A stretch of 64,000 bases of DNA from Heloderma charlesbogerti (GCA_026122225.1 JANEZZ010001479.1:104259-168258), one strand, 5' to 3'; positions 1 through 11,721 are shown, numbered from the stretch's first letter. The notes: generated by a model from the sequence alone, not told the origin. Translations and numbers: made by a program.

Positions 1-611
1 TTGCTGCTGAACCATGGTGTGCACCCAGATTTTGATGTGAAAACTGTAAACCTGGCCATCTCCTTTATGCCTTAGAAAGTGTCAAACTCCCGTTTAGCTG
101 TTATTAACCTAATACATCACGGTGTCCTGGGGGCTGAGAAGGAGACAAAATAAAATCAATATGCGAGGGCTCAGAGGTTAAGGGAAACCATTGGGAAGTG
201 TGCATTCCACTTACTGCTGAAGGGTTGTTCGAGGGCAACAATTGCAGGCCAGAAAAATGGATGGTTCCAATAGATGTTCTCCCCAGAAAGTTGCACTGTG
301 CAATTTTCAGAGGTCTTTCTAGGTCTTCTGTGCAGTCACCATGAGGAGTGCTGTAAACTGCCATTCTGCCCTCAGGCAAACCATCTGTTTCTGTGCCAAA
401 CCACCCTGAGATATGATTTTTTTAAAACAATGTCATGTGGATGATGATCAGTGATAGGTCAGGAAGTTAAAAAGTGCAATGCATAGGTTGTAACTGCAGT
501 GAACCCAATGTGCAGAGTGTTTGGCATGATCCGGGGCCGAGTAAAGGCAGGGGCTGCAGTTCAGTGGGAGAGTACATGGTTCTCAGGCGGAAGGTCCCAG
601 GCAGGATGAAT
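1..611. other. No recognised gene or repeat
   Basis: Only short frames occur on either strand, with no domain or motif I recognise. There is no clear repeat terminus until the hAT-like element that begins near 612. I treat it as anonymous intergenic or intronic DNA. Confidence 0.5.
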
Positions 612-1056
612 TAGACAATTATTTCAGTTCGTTCTTGATTAGGACTTACCCAGTTCATACCTTCCAGACCAAACATGGACTTGGATGCCATCTGTTGATG
701 AAGTCTGTACATTTCCAAGGTCCCAGTGTGATTCATGGACCCCCAAAATTAAAAAAAAACAACACAAAAATTGGCCAACAGCATACATGTATTTGAAAAA
801 TGTGCATGAACAAGGTGTACTTTTGACAAATGTGTACAAACATGTTTGAATCAATGGAAGAAGAATGTGTCTATTCCAAAGATGCACACAATTGATGTGA
901 ACCTTTGGAAAGATATGCAGAGAAATATGCACAAATTCTCATGCAAAAAAAGAAAAGAAAAAGATCGCAATCCAATACGAACACAAGATGGAAAGAACGT
1001 TGAGTTGGAATTTGGAAAACTTCCACAAACTTGAGTTTTGCTTGTACGTACATCTA
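612..1056. mobile_element. hAT-like non-autonomous element, degraded copy
   Basis: The interior carries repeated phrases of the type 'aaaatgtgcatgaa' and 'atgtgcacaa', followed by an 'aacttc...gagttttgc' segment and a right end close to 'gtacatcta'. The same order of phrases recurs at 18,699-19,135 (which has a near-perfect 8-bp duplication) and at 52,065-52,457. The ends here are eroded and I see no target duplication, so limits are approximate. Confidence 0.55.
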
Positions 1057-1136
1057 GTCACAGGTTCGATCCCCAGCATTGCCAGGTAGGGCTGTCTGAG
1101 ACCCTGGAGAACCACTTGCAGTCAGTGTAGACCATG
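1057..1136 (+). mobile_element. tRNA-like SINE fragment
   Basis: It contains a B-box-like 'ggttcgatccccagcatt' followed by 'ctgagaccctggagaacc' and 'cagtcagtgtagacc'. The same word order appears in the longer copy at 3,083-3,230. It is short and has no recognisable tail. Confidence 0.45.
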
Positions 1137-1403
1137 GACGTTGAACCTCTTTTAGCCTGAGAGCAGAATTCTACTTTGGAGAAGTTCTCAGGGGCTGCAT
1201 TCCGGCAGTGGGCAGGGTCAAAGGCAAAAGGGGAGGCCCCCTAAATACCAGCATATTTTAGTTTAAAGCTGTTACTGCCAGTAACTCTCCTGCTATGGCT
1301 GGATGAGGCTCAGCGTTAGGTTAAACTAAGGGGCAATCCAAAACCAGGGTAATCCAAAAGCAAGTCAATAAGCAGGCAATGGTCAAAGGCACAGTTTTAC
1401 AGG

Positions 1404-1445
<42 letters not shown>

Positions 1446-3082
1446 GTTCCATAAGAGAGCTCTGAAGAGCAGCCAAGGTCCAAACACAGATTACCCATTA
1501 GATAGAATACACAGTCCAAGAAGCAGAGGCAAGCAGGAGTCCAAGGTCAGTAGCATGAAGGTTCAATCACAGAGCAAGGTCAGGGGAACAAGGCACTGGA
1601 GCTGGTAGAAGACGTTGTTTCCAGCAATGGCAGGGCTGGCGCGGCAGGCTTGTATTGCCAGAGCTTCCTGAGCCCCACCCAGGGCTCAGCTGCAGTTTGC
1701 TTCAGGCCTTGCTCCTGAGGAGTCCCTTCCTCTCAAGAAGTCTTTCTTTCTGTTTGAGCACTTCTCCTTAAAGGAGCCCTGCTGGCCTGCTTCTTGAGGC
1801 GGCGATGATCTAGGGGGCTAGGTGGTTGCCCAGCCTCTGCCTCAGAGGCGGAACTCCCCTCCTCCTGTGAGGATGGAGCCATGGTCATCTCCCCAGTGGG
1901 CCCAGGCTCCCCCAGGTCTCCTTGTTGCTGGCCATCTCTGTGAGCTCTAGCTCATCCTCAGAGAGGGATTCCTCCAGTGGGGACATGACAGTAGCTAAGC
2001 CTTTAGAGAGGCATTTCAACCTCTTAGAATGGGGGAAAAATGTGAAAAAGCCAGGAAAAGATCAAGCAGTCAGTGGAGAAGGGGTGGGGCCAGTGGAAGG
2101 GGCCACCTGGGGAACCCTGGGTGGTTGGATTTGGCCTGCGGAGATGAGGTTCAACACCCCTGGTGTAGACAGTACAGTGCCAGATGGACCAGTGTTCCAA
2201 CTCCATATAAGGTGTGGCAAAGCGCATGCAATTAGAACTGTGGTGAGTGGAGAGTGAATTGGTATCACAACATGTCAGCTTTCTGTGTCTACTAGCCAGG
2301 GGTGGCAGATGCAGAGGGGCAGAGAGCGGCAGCAAGGTGTTAGAGGAAAGAACTTCCTGGGCTGCCCTACATCTCTTAAGCAGGCCTGCTGCCCTCATGA
2401 TGTCCTGTTATCAGCACTGAAGTTAGATTCCGTGCCAGTCAGGTTAGCTTTTGCACATGGAATAGGGTGAGGGTGGCATCTTTTCCTTCAGCACAGGCCA
2501 CAAAATGTTGAGCCAGCTCTGTGATGATCCATAGATCAGTGGTACAGCCTGTCAGGAGTGCTCTGGTGGCCTCTCCCAGTAGATTCCGATAGCCAACTCA
2601 AGACACAGGCAAAAGGATTTCTTTTCAAAGCTTTAATCCTTTTACAACTTAATGACTCTTTCAGATGCTGATCACAAGCGACTAAAGCAAGGAACAGCAG
2701 AGTGGCCTAAGCTTCAAGTAGTCAGTTGATCCCCGTTTGAAAGAGAGTCACTTGAAGACCCAGAACGTATGGGCTAGGGAGAGATCCTCTCTCTTTCCCT
2801 TGGGTCCATGGGAGGTGGCCACTGTTTGCGCGCCAAACGGGCACTACGCCTCCTTTCCGCGCCCTCCGTCGCTCGTCGCTCCCTGTGTCTGCGTCGAGCG
2901 TCTAGCAAGCCCCCCTCCTGCACTCTCTCACTGCCAGGGTCACTATCTATCTCAGGAATGCTGGCAGGAGGAATCTCTGCCAGGTGCTGAGCCTGTGAGG
3001 GATGAGCTGGCCCCTCTCCCATGGATTGCTTTTCCTCCTCAGAATCCAAACTGCTCTGAGGTTGTCTGGGCTCAGTTTCCAC
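1137..3082. other. Unclassified repeat-like DNA with one GA microsatellite
   Basis: No coding sequence is supported. Phrases around 1,140-1,260 and 2,000-2,160 (such as 'aacctcttttagc', 'ctgcattccggcagtgggcagggtc') recur at 34,335-34,680, so part of this is an old dispersed repeat split by other sequence. The 1,443-1,800 stretch resembles the purine-rich leader of a reverse-oriented retroelement, but I cannot place it. There is a (GA)n run at 1,405-1,442. Confidence 0.4.
1405..1442 (+). repeat. (GA)n microsatellite
   Basis: About 19 uninterrupted GA dinucleotides. Confidence 0.95.
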
Positions 3083-3230
3083 CCTGACATCGCCCTTGCT
3101 TTGTATGCAGACGGTCCCAGGTTCAATTCCTGGCATGACCAAGCCAGCTGGGAAAGTCCCTGCCTGAAACCCTGGACAGTGCCGACTAGATGGACCAGTG
3201 GTCTGATAAGGCAGCTTCTGTAGTTCCTAA
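3083..3230 (+). mobile_element. tRNA-derived SINE-like element
   Basis: The head reads 'ctttgtatgcagacggtccc' followed by a B-box-like 'ggttcaattcctggcat'. The body reads 'cctgcctgaaaccctggaca', then 'gactagatggaccagtggtc' and 'aaggcagcttct'. This word order is that of an abundant amniote tRNA-headed SINE. Related heads occur at 1,057 (+), 30,185 (-) and 62,110 (-). The family name is not certain. Confidence 0.55.
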
Positions 3231-3281
3231 GAACCGTTGTGGACCTTTTGCAGCACCACTGCTGAAGTCCCAAGTTCTTCC

Positions 3282-4167
3282 TGCTCAGTTAGGGATGTAC
3301 GAAAGTCGCTTACGGTTTCGCGGATCTGCTTCACGGTGTGGGGGGGAGGCGCTCTGTCCCTCCCCCTGGAATCCTCGATGGGGAGGGAGGTGCTCCGTCC
3401 CTCCCCCCGGAGTCCTGCCTGGCTGGCTCCGCTCTGCGGGGATTCCGCAGAGCTGCCGGCTGGCTCCACCCGCAGCTGGACATCCAGCCGCTGGGCAGCA
3501 GGGACGCAAATGGTGGCTGCTGTAGCTGCTGCCATTTGCATCTCTGTATTTAACCATGATAGGCTACGTAAATATTTACGTAGCCTATCATGGCAAAGTA
3601 AAAAAAAAAAAGTGTATGCAAATGGCGGCAGTTACGGCGGCCGCCATTTGCTTTCCTTATTTTTCACCATTTTAGTCTACTATTATGTAGACTATTACAT
3701 AGACTATTACGGCGAAAATAAAGGGGAATGCAAATAGCGTAGTGGGCGCTATTTGCATTCCCTTTTGATTCGCCGTTTTAGCCTACGTAAATATTTACGT
3801 AGACTAAAACGGCAAAAAATAAGGAACGCAAATGGCGGCCGCTACACCGTTTTTTTTTTTTTACCCAGACATGATAGGCTACGTAAGTCTTTACGTAGCC
3901 TATCACATCTGGTTAAAAAAAACAAAAAAGACCAGACTGCAAATGGCGGCCGTGGCAGCTGGTCGGAAGACCAGCTGCAGCTGCAGCCGCTGCTGGAGCC
4001 ACCGCCGTCCGGAACATCTGCCCCAGGTAAGTCTCGTCCCAGGAGGGATCCGCGGGGGGGCGGGGGGGTGGGAGGCCGTTCTACCACGGGTTTCGAGGGC
4101 CCGAATGCCAGTGCATTCGGCCTCACCAAAATCCGTGGCGGAATTCTCCGCCATCCCTATGCTCAGT
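3282..4167. mobile_element. hAT-like non-autonomous element with palindrome array (with 8-bp TSDs)
   Basis: The element proper is 3,290-4,159. It starts TAGGGATGT and ends with the inverse (…catcccta). It is flanked by perfect 8-bp duplications TGCTCAGT at 3,282-3,289 and 4,160-4,167. An 8-bp duplication with such termini is typical of the hAT superfamily. No transposase is encoded. The interior (about 3,550-3,960) is a run of alternating palindromes: one type centred on 'tacgtaaatatttacgta' inside 'ataggct…agcctat', the other a 'gcaaatggcg…cgccatttgc' type. A perfect 40-bp palindrome lies at 3,554-3,593. Adjacent arms differ in sequence, so they are not copies of one simple hairpin. Confidence 0.85.
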
Positions 4168-4517
4168 CAGAAGAAGCTGGCATGCCAAAATCTTGCCGGC
4201 TGCTGTTATCCAGTGCCACAAGGCTCCAATTTTCTTTTTTCCCAGCAGCATTAGCTTGATCAGAATAGCATTCTCCAAGGCTGTTACCTATATTGAACCT
4301 CCAGAAGCAGTCACCTGAACCTCCAGAAGCAGTCACCGTTGCCTTCTTACCCTGCTTGTAGACTTTCCAGAGATGTCTGTCTGGCCACTGTTGTAAACAG
4401 CATGGTGGGCCCATGTGGGCTGATTCATCAGGCTGGATACACAACAGTTCCAGAATGAAAGGAAGATGTAACTTAACGTTACCCCTAATGGGTCTCTATA
4501 TTACATTTGCTGAGCCC

Positions 4518-4632
4518 AGCCTTCCCCAACCTGGGCTCCTCCATATGTTTTGGACTACAGGCCCCATCACCCCTGACTATTAGCCATGTTGGCTGGGGCT
4601 GATAGGAGCTGTAGTCCAAAATATTTGCAGGC
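4518..4632. mobile_element. Palindromic MITE ('ccccaacctgg…ctccagatgttttggactac' family)
   Basis: A left half 'cttccccaacctgggctcc…tgttttggactacaggccc' is answered by an inverted right half '…ggggctgataggagctgtag tccaaaat'. Related copies lie at 7,069, 10,409, 29,316, 46,202 and 47,099. It is small, non-coding and old. Confidence 0.7.
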
Positions 4633-4774
4633 CATCCGGTTGGTTGCCTTAGCCTGTCTTTGTGCCCTGTCCAACTTACGTGTGGGGATTGTCTTTCATA
4701 TGGGGTGAGGGAACTGCATTCCCTCATCAAAGATTTCTCCCTTTCTCTTGCTCCATAAGTTAATAGATGGAGTG

Positions 4775-5174
4775 GTAGGAGAGACGGAAAGAACTGGGCA
4801 TGTTTAGCCTTGAGAAGAGGAGACCGAGGGGAGATATGATAGCGCTCTTCAAGTCCTTGAAAGGTTGTCACAGAGAGGAAGGCCAGGATCTCTCCTTGAT
4901 CATCCAGAGTGCAGGACACGGAATCATGGGCTGAAGTGACAGGAAGCCAGATTCTGGCTGAACATCAGGAAAAACATCCTGACTGTCAGAGCAATACGAC
5001 AATGGAACTGATTCCCTAGGGAGGTGGTGGGCTCTCCCACACTGGAGGCATTCAAGAGGAGGCTGGACAGCCATCTGTCAGGTCTGCTCTGACTTGGATT
5101 CCTGCATTGAGCAGGGGGTTGGACTCGATGGCCTTGTAGGCCCCTTCCAACCCCACCATTCTAGGATTCTATGG
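4775..5174 (+). mobile_element. CR1 LINE 3' end (5' truncated)
   Basis: The + strand carries the end of the CR1 reverse-transcriptase ORF ('gaactgggcatgtttagcc' onward), then the 3' UTR and an ATTCTAGG/ATTCTATG tail at 5,158-5,172. It matches the minus-strand copies at 16,577, 20,637, 26,374, 53,453 and 58,553. No intact ORF remains. Confidence 0.9.
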
Positions 5175-6914
5175 TAGGGTGTGCAATTGGGGAAACACTG
5201 GGGAGTGAACACTCTTGCCCCCTTCCCCAGATGATTGTTTCAAGGTTTTGGATGGAGCTGTTTGCTAAGGGTCTCTTAAAGTTCTCGTCTGTACTTGTGG
5301 ACAGAGAAATCAATGGGAGGGGACATTTCACTGAACTTCTCCAGAGGGAGGAGAAATTCTGCAACGGTTTCTGAGTGGTGGTGGGGGAAGGGTACAGCAG
5401 CAGCTGCGTTGGCAACCTGGTCACCATTTCATTCATTTGAACATTGTTCCAGCGCATTGTGCGGGGGGGGGGAAATGGTGGCCGTCACCCCAAAAATGGT
5501 GGCGAACGTTCGGAGACAATACTGCGAAGTGGCTTTCTTTGTCTAAGGGTGTGTGTGTGTGAGAGAAAAAGTCAAATCCCAGAATTTTCCTCTAGACGTG
5601 GAGCGTGTGTGTATAAAGCTTGTTTTTCAGAGTAGGCCACTGCCCCTTGAATTAGGACCAGAAAGGCAGGGGTCTATGCTACCTACTGACCTGGGCCAGC
5701 CCTGGTACCGGCCTCCGTTTCTGATAGCATCAAATGAATAGCCAACTGATCAGAGGAACAAGACTAGAAAGGATTGATCTATGTAAAAACACGAGCAGAA
5801 ATGTACTGTAACATGGGCCAGCTTGTTGAAAACCCAACACTTCTTTTCTTATCTAGCTCTCTCTCACACACACAGGGATTGCTCCCTGAAGTCCCAGTGG
5901 CTGGTGTAATTCAGTCTCATTTCCTTCTCTGGCACAATTAAAAACCTTTTTCCTAAAGACACCACAGCTGAACAGATTCAAAAGCTGCAACCCCCCCCTC
6001 CAGCTGAGTTACTCAATAATCTGCCTTCCTGTAGTCAACCAAAGCAACAATCACGGGGTCCTATTACACCTACTTGTGGGTGCTTTTGCGGTGTCAAACC
6101 TCTCCTGACACCATCCAAAAGAGAAAGAAAAGGTGAACCCAGTAATTACAGCACCACGGCGGTGGGATTTCTGCGGGGGCGAACTTCGTAGCCGGGTGCA
6201 ATCAAAAGATTGGATCACTTTTGGTGACAGACTGAGAATTAAAACAAAGGCAGCTTCCAAAAATCGAGAATATCCAGTCCTCTAGAATTACAGGAACAAA
6301 TGGCTTTGACAATTATAGCTTTTACAGACCTGCACCAGTGTCACAGCACAAAATGAGGAAGGAAGATTATTTTGCCTGTTTTGAAATGCTTTGAATGTTA
6401 TATTCTGTTGAGTTCATGTCGCATGGGGAAAATGGGGCAGAGAAATATCTACCCAGTGTCATTTTATTTAGTGTATGTTTCCCCCTATTTTCTAGTCTCT
6501 AACACTTGTAAATTGCTGTCCTTATTTTTGCCGTTGGTTAATGCCTTATTAACGTTGTATTAGTGTGACTTGCTAGAACAGAATGGGGAATGGATGCATC
6601 TTTTCTCTAGTGAAGACGCATCTAAATTCATCCACATTAATCTTGTGTGCATATGACTGCAGCGTGCACCCGGCTATTTCAAGCCCTGGGCATGTGCTAA
6701 AATGTGGCCATGTTTCCAATGCTCAGAGTCTAGGGGAACGTCCTCCTGAGTTCATGTCCTCCATTCACATGCATATGCAAAATTGGATGTGTACATGTGT
6801 AATGATGAATGTGGGAAAGGAGGGATGTTTTCCAGAGGTGTGGCAATTGTACACACTGTGTTCCAACCATGTAGGGAATATGGAACTGGGAAGGCAGAGG
6901 TTTGGGAAGATTTA
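5175..6914. other. Repeat-poor stretch, no gene recognised
   Basis: No supported exon. The short frames have no recognisable domain. The 6,020-6,310 part has mixed, non-repetitive sequence with several unusual words and no similarity to other parts of the window. It could be conserved non-coding DNA, but that needs an alignment. There are minor poly-G and GT runs near 5,461 and 5,550. Confidence 0.4.
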
Positions 6915-7004
6915 TGCTGCAACCCTATACACACTCACCTGGGAGTAAATCCCATCAGACTCCATGGGGCAGAATTCTCAGTAGATGTGCATAGGACTGC
7001 ACTG
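6915..7004. mobile_element. Small palindromic MITE ('gcaaccctatacacact…gcataggactgca')
   Basis: Inverted ends 'tgctgcaaccctatacac' and 'gtgcataggactgca' surround a self-complementary core ('ctgggagtaaatcccat…ccatgggg'). It shares the 'gcaatcctat' type end with the larger elements at 21,302 and 49,060. Confidence 0.65.
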
Positions 7005-7068
7005 TTAGAAGAGTAACAGTTGAATAAACATCAGAAGCTATGCGCAGGGAGAGGCTCATCTCATCATC

Positions 7069-7161
7069 AGCCTGGTGCCCTCCAGATCATTTGGACTACA
7101 GGTCCCATGAACCCCTGCAAGCATGGTCAATGGTCAGGGATTATAGGGGTTGTAGTCCAAA
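7069..7161. mobile_element. Palindromic MITE, left part, interrupted by BovB
   Basis: Reads 'cctggtgccctccagatcat…ggggttgtagtccaaa', then resumes after the BovB element at 10,377 with 'agtccaaaacatctgaaggg'. It is the target into which the BovB LINE at 7,162 inserted. Confidence 0.75.
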
Positions 7162-10100
7162 CCCCCTTCATGGATCACTGCCTTGTTGTTGCGAAGGGGC
7201 TTGTGAAGCCATAAGCTATGCTGTGCAGGGCCACCCAAGACGGACAGGTCATGGCTGAGAGTTCTGACAAAATGTGGTCCACTGGAGAAGGAAATGGCAA
7301 CCCACTCCAGTATTCTTGCCAAGAAAACCCCATGGAACGTATCACAAGGCTAAAAGAGATGACGCCGGAAGATGAGCCCCTCGGGTCGGAAGGTGTCCAA
7401 TATACTACTGGGGAAGAGCAGAGGGAATTTCCAAGTAGCGCCAGAAAGTGAAGCGGCTGGGCCAAAGCCAAAAGGACACTCAGCTGTGGATGTGTCTGGT
7501 GGTGAAAAGAAAGTCTGATGCTGTAAAGAACAATATTGTTTAGGAACCTGGAATGTAAGGTCAATGAATCAAGGTAAGCTGGAGGTGGTCAAACATAAGA
7601 TGGCAAGATTGAACTGCAACATCTTGGGAATCAGCGAACTAAAATGGACAAGCATGGGCGAATTTAATTCAGGTGACCATTATATCTACTACTGTGGGCA
7701 AGAATCCCTTAGAAGAAATGGAGTAGCACTCATCGTCAACAAAAGGGTGGGAAAAGCAGTACTGGGGTACAATCTCAAAAACGATAGAATGGTCTCAGTA
7801 CGAATCCAAGGCAAACCATTCAACATCACAGTAATTCAATTCTATGCCCCAACCACTGAGGCTGAAGAAGCTGAGGTTGATCGGTTCTATGGAGACCTAC
7901 AACACCTTCTAGAACTAACACCAAAACAAGATGTCCTCTTCATCATAGGGGATTGGAACGCTAAAGTAGGAAGTCAAGAAATCACCAGGATAACAGGCAA
8001 GCATGGCCTTGGTGTACAAAATGAAGCAGGACAAAGGCTAATAGAGTTTTGCCAAGAAAACACGCTGATCATAGCAAACACTCTTTTCCAACAGCACAAG
8101 AGGCGACTCTACACATGGACATCACCAGGTGGTCAATATCGAAATGAGATTGATTATGTACTTTGCAGCCAAAGATGGAGAAGCTCCATACAGTCAGTAA
8201 AAACAAGACCTGGAGCTGACCGTGGCTCAGATCATGAGCTGCTTCTTGCAAAATTTCGGCTTAAATTGAAGAACGTAGGGAAAACTACTAAACCATTCAG
8301 GTATGACCTCAATCATATCCCTTATGAATATACAGTGGAGGTGATGAATACATTTCAAGGATTAGACCTGATAGACAGAGTGCCTGAGGAACTATGGACA
8401 GAGGTCTGTAACATTGTTCAGGAGGCAGCAACTCAATCCATCCCAAAGAAAAAGAAATGCAAGAAAGCCAAGTGGCTGTCTGATGAGGCTTTACAAGTAG
8501 CTGAGGCAAGAAGGGAAGCGAAAAGCAAGGGAGAAAGGGGAAGATATACCCAACTGAATGCAGAGTTCCAGAGCATAGCAAGGAGAGTCAAGAAGGCCTT
8601 CTTAAATGAACAATGCAAAGAAATGGAGGAAAACAGTAGAATGGGAAAGACTAGAGATCCCTTCAAGAAAATCGGAGATCTCAAGGAAACGTTTTGTGCA
8701 AAGATGGGCATGATAAAGGACAAAGAAGGCAGGGACCTAACAGGAGCAGATGAGATTAAGAAGAGGTGGAAAGAAGACACAGAAGAACTATACAGGAAAG
8801 ATCTGAATGTCCCTGACAGCCATGATAGTGCGGTCACTGAACTTGAGCTGGACATCCTCGAGAGTGAAGTCAAGTGGGCCTTAGGAAGCATTACTAACAA
8901 CAAAGCTAGCGGAGATGACAGTATTCCAGCTGAGCTATTTAAGGTCCTAAAAGATGATGCTATTAAAGTGCTGCACTCAATATGCCAACACATTTGGAAC
9001 ACTCAGGAGTGGCCACAAGACTGGAAAAGGTCAGTTTACATTCCAATTCCAAAGAAGGGCAACGCCAAAGAGTGTTCCAACTACCGTACAATTGCGCTCA
9101 TTTCACATGCCAGCAAGGTTATGCTCAAAATCCTACAAGCTAGGCTTCAGCAGCATGTGAACCGAGAACTACCGGAAGTACAAGCTGGGTTCCGAAGAGG
9201 CAGAGGAACTAGAGATCAAATCGTCAACGTTCGCTGGATCATGGAGAAAGCAAGAGAATTCCAGAAAAATGTCTATTTCTGGTTCATTGACTATGCTAAA
9301 GCCTTTGATGGTGTGGATCACAACAAACTGTGGCAAATTCTTAAAGAGATGGGAGTACCAGACCACCTTACCTGTCTCCTGAGAAACCTGTACGAGGGTC
9401 AAGAAGCAACAGTAAGAACCAGACATGGAACAACCGATTGGTTCAAAATTGGGAAAGGAGTATGACAAGGCTGCATATTGTCACCCTGCTTATTTAACTT
9501 ATATGCAGAGTACATCATGAGAAACGCCGGGTTGGATGAATCACAGGTCGGAATTAAGATTGCCAGGAGAATGATCAACAACCTCAGATACGCAGACGAT
9601 ACCACCCTAATGGCAGAAAGCAAAGAGGATCTAAAGAGCCTCTTGTTGAGGGTGAAAGTGGAGAGTGCAAAAGCTGGTTTGAAACTCAACATTCAAAAAA
9701 CGAAGATCATGGCATCTGGCCCCATCACTTCCTGGCATACAGAAGGGGAAGAAATGGAAGCAGTGACAGATTTTATTTTCTTGGGCTCCGAGATCACCAC
9801 AGATGGTGACTGTAGCCATGAAATTAAAAGACGTTTGCTCCTTGGGAGGAAAGCTATGGCAAACCTAGACAGCTTAGCAAGAAGTAGAGACATCACCTTG
9901 CCGACAAAGGTCTGCATAATCGAAGCTATGGTTTTCCCAGTAGCAACGTACGGCTGTGAGAGATGGACTATAAGGAAGGCTGAGTGCCAAAGCATTGATG
10001 CTTTTGAACTGTGGTGCTGGAGAAGACTCTTGCGAGTCCCCTGGACTGCAAGGAGGTCAGATCAGTCCATGCTAAAGGAAATCAACCCTGACTGCTCATT

Positions 10101-10376
10101 GGAAGGACAGATGCTGAAGCTGAAGCTCAAATATTTTGGCCACCTAATGCGAAGAGAAAACTCCCTGGAAAAGACCCTGATGCTGGGAAAGACTGAAGGC
10201 AAAAGGAGAAGGGGACGGCAGAGGATGAGATGGCTAGATAGCATCACCGGTGCAATGAATATGGACTTGAGCACACTCTGGGAGAGAGTGCAGGACAGGA
10301 AGGCCTGGCGTGCTCTGGTCCATGGGGTCACGAAGAGTCGGACACGACTTAACGACTGAACAACAACAACAACAAC
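7162..10376 (+). mobile_element. Near full-length BovB (RTE clade) LINE
   Basis: About 3.2 kb, from a 5' leader beginning 'cccccttcatggatcactgc' to an (AAC)n-type tail at 10,358-10,376. It is flanked by perfect 8-bp target duplications AGTCCAAA (7,154-7,161 and 10,377-10,384). The encoded protein has the RTE layout: APE-type endonuclease, reverse transcriptase, and the short C-terminal region ending HGVTKSRTRLND. The length is about that of full BovB elements. Presence of the 5' leader means it was not 5' truncated on insertion. Few lesions are visible, so insertion is comparatively recent. Confidence 0.93.
7218..10359 (+). pseudogene. BovB endonuclease-reverse transcriptase ORF, broken by a frameshift and nonsense codons
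   Basis: The ORF encodes an APE-like endonuclease plus RT, which nick target DNA and copy the element's RNA. An upstream segment (7,218-7,451) is in a different frame from the main ORF. Compared with the minus copy at 44,788-45,183 it lacks two bases just before 7,450. In the main frame there is a TGA at 7,516-7,518 and another at 9,463-9,465; between and beyond them (7,564-9,462 and 9,466-10,359) the frame is open. Visible motifs: endonuclease IIGDWNAKVG near residue 127 and GSDHELL near residue 221 of the 7,564 ORF; RT motif FIDYAKAFDGVDH near residue 574; catalytic YADDT about 38 residues into the last segment, and WCWRRLLRVPW near the C-terminus. The second stop lies where the minus-strand copy has CGA, so it is explained by one C-to-T change. 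Other differences from an active element may exist. Confidence 0.9.
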
Positions 10377-10408
10377 AGTCCAAAACATCTGAAGGGCATA
10401 AGACTGGC
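10377..10408. mobile_element. Right part of the MITE target of the BovB insertion
   Basis: Continues the palindromic element broken at 7,161: 'agtccaaaacatctgaaggg'. It begins with the duplicated 8 bases of the BovB target site. Confidence 0.65.
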
Positions 10409-10522
10409 AGAAAGTAGATCTCCAGGTGTTTTGGACTTCAGCCCCCAGCATTCCTGGTCATTGGCCATGCTGGCTGGGGTGGGTGGGAGTTGAAGTCTAA
10501 AACGTCTGGAGATCTACTTTCT
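10409..10522. mobile_element. Palindromic MITE, complete
   Basis: Starts 'agaaagtagatctccag' and ends with the inverse 'ctggagatctactttct'. The core halves 'gttttggactt…' and '…aagtctaaaac' also pair. It belongs to the same loose family as 4,518 and 29,316 and sits directly against the MITE half that holds the BovB target site. Confidence 0.75.
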
Positions 10523-10609
10523 GCCCACCCCTGTTCTAGAGGCCCCAGCTCATCGTGTTGCAGACGTCGCTGTTGCTGCACTTAGAGGGTGTGGTCCCAG
10601 GGCCTGGTC

Positions 10610-10768
10610 TGGAGGTGCATGAGGCGGCCACCTTGCTGAAGCTAAGCAGATCTGGATGTGGTCAGTGCTTGGAGGGGAGACCACCTGGGAACCCCATGGA
10701 GCTGCCTTAGTTCCATGATGGAAGAAAGGTGCGATATAAATGTAACAAATAATAATAGGCACAGTTGG
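10610..10768 (+). mobile_element. 5S-rRNA-derived SINE (5S-Sauria type)
   Basis: A 5S-like internal control region, 'gctgaagctaagcag', then 'gtcagtgcttggagggga' and 'gaccacctgggaaccccatg', is followed by an L2-like tail 'aaggtgcgatataaatgtaa' and AATA repeats. Related copies are at 20,500 and 31,608. The 5S head corresponds to the A-box to C-box region of 5S rRNA. Not a functional 5S gene: the 5' part and terminator are missing. Confidence 0.8.
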
Positions 10769-10805
10769 GACATGCTTTCCTGTCTCCTCTTAGTCAGGTA
10801 TTCCA

Positions 10806-11143
<338 letters not shown>

Positions 11144-11159
11144 ACATTTCTATACTGCT

Positions 11160-11715
11160 CAATAGCTGAAGCTCTCTGAGCTCATCTGAGAAGCCAGTAG
11201 TCTGTTTAATTAAGCACCAAATCAGGGGAAATGATGGAACTGCCATTCCAGGTCAGGATACTAACAAAAAACCAATCCTTTTTTTTATTAGTATAGCTTT
11301 TATTAGTATAGCTTTTGCAATGCCAGGTACAAAAATAAGCCAATACTAGACCCGGGTGTGAGCGCCTGTATCTCCCTCCTAAGGCGAGAGACATCAAGAG
11401 AGAAGCTCCGTGGCAATCCATACTTCACCCTTCCATTTAGATTGATTAATTGACCTTTAAACATGTACCCAGAAAATAAATTGCTCAATAAAATAAATTA
11501 TCCAGTGCTTTGTTGCTCTCAAAATCCACTTTTACTTGAGAAGGGGCTAATGAAGCATGGAAAGCATTGAAGAAATGACTAATGAAGGGAACAAACCTAA
11601 TAAAGAATAATTGATTAGTCATTTGAAAAAGCCACAGGGCTGCACAGCAAAGCTGGCCTCCAACAGAAGGATAAACAGGGGCACTTCTGCTACTCAGTGA
11701 TACTAGTGTAGCATA
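11160..11715 (-). other. Unclassified sequence, possible old LINE remnant on minus strand
   Basis: Short minus-strand frames at 11,206-11,488 have protein-like composition but no motif I recognise. A duplicated 'ttattagtatagctttt' sits at 11,286-11,315. No host gene can be supported here. Confidence 0.3.
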
Positions 11716-11721
11716 TAACCA

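Noticed and set aside
3237..4259. Two overlapping 140-170 residue + frames as genes
   Set aside because: They lie inside the palindrome-array hAT-like element, repeat the palindromes as repetitive protein, and contain no domain.
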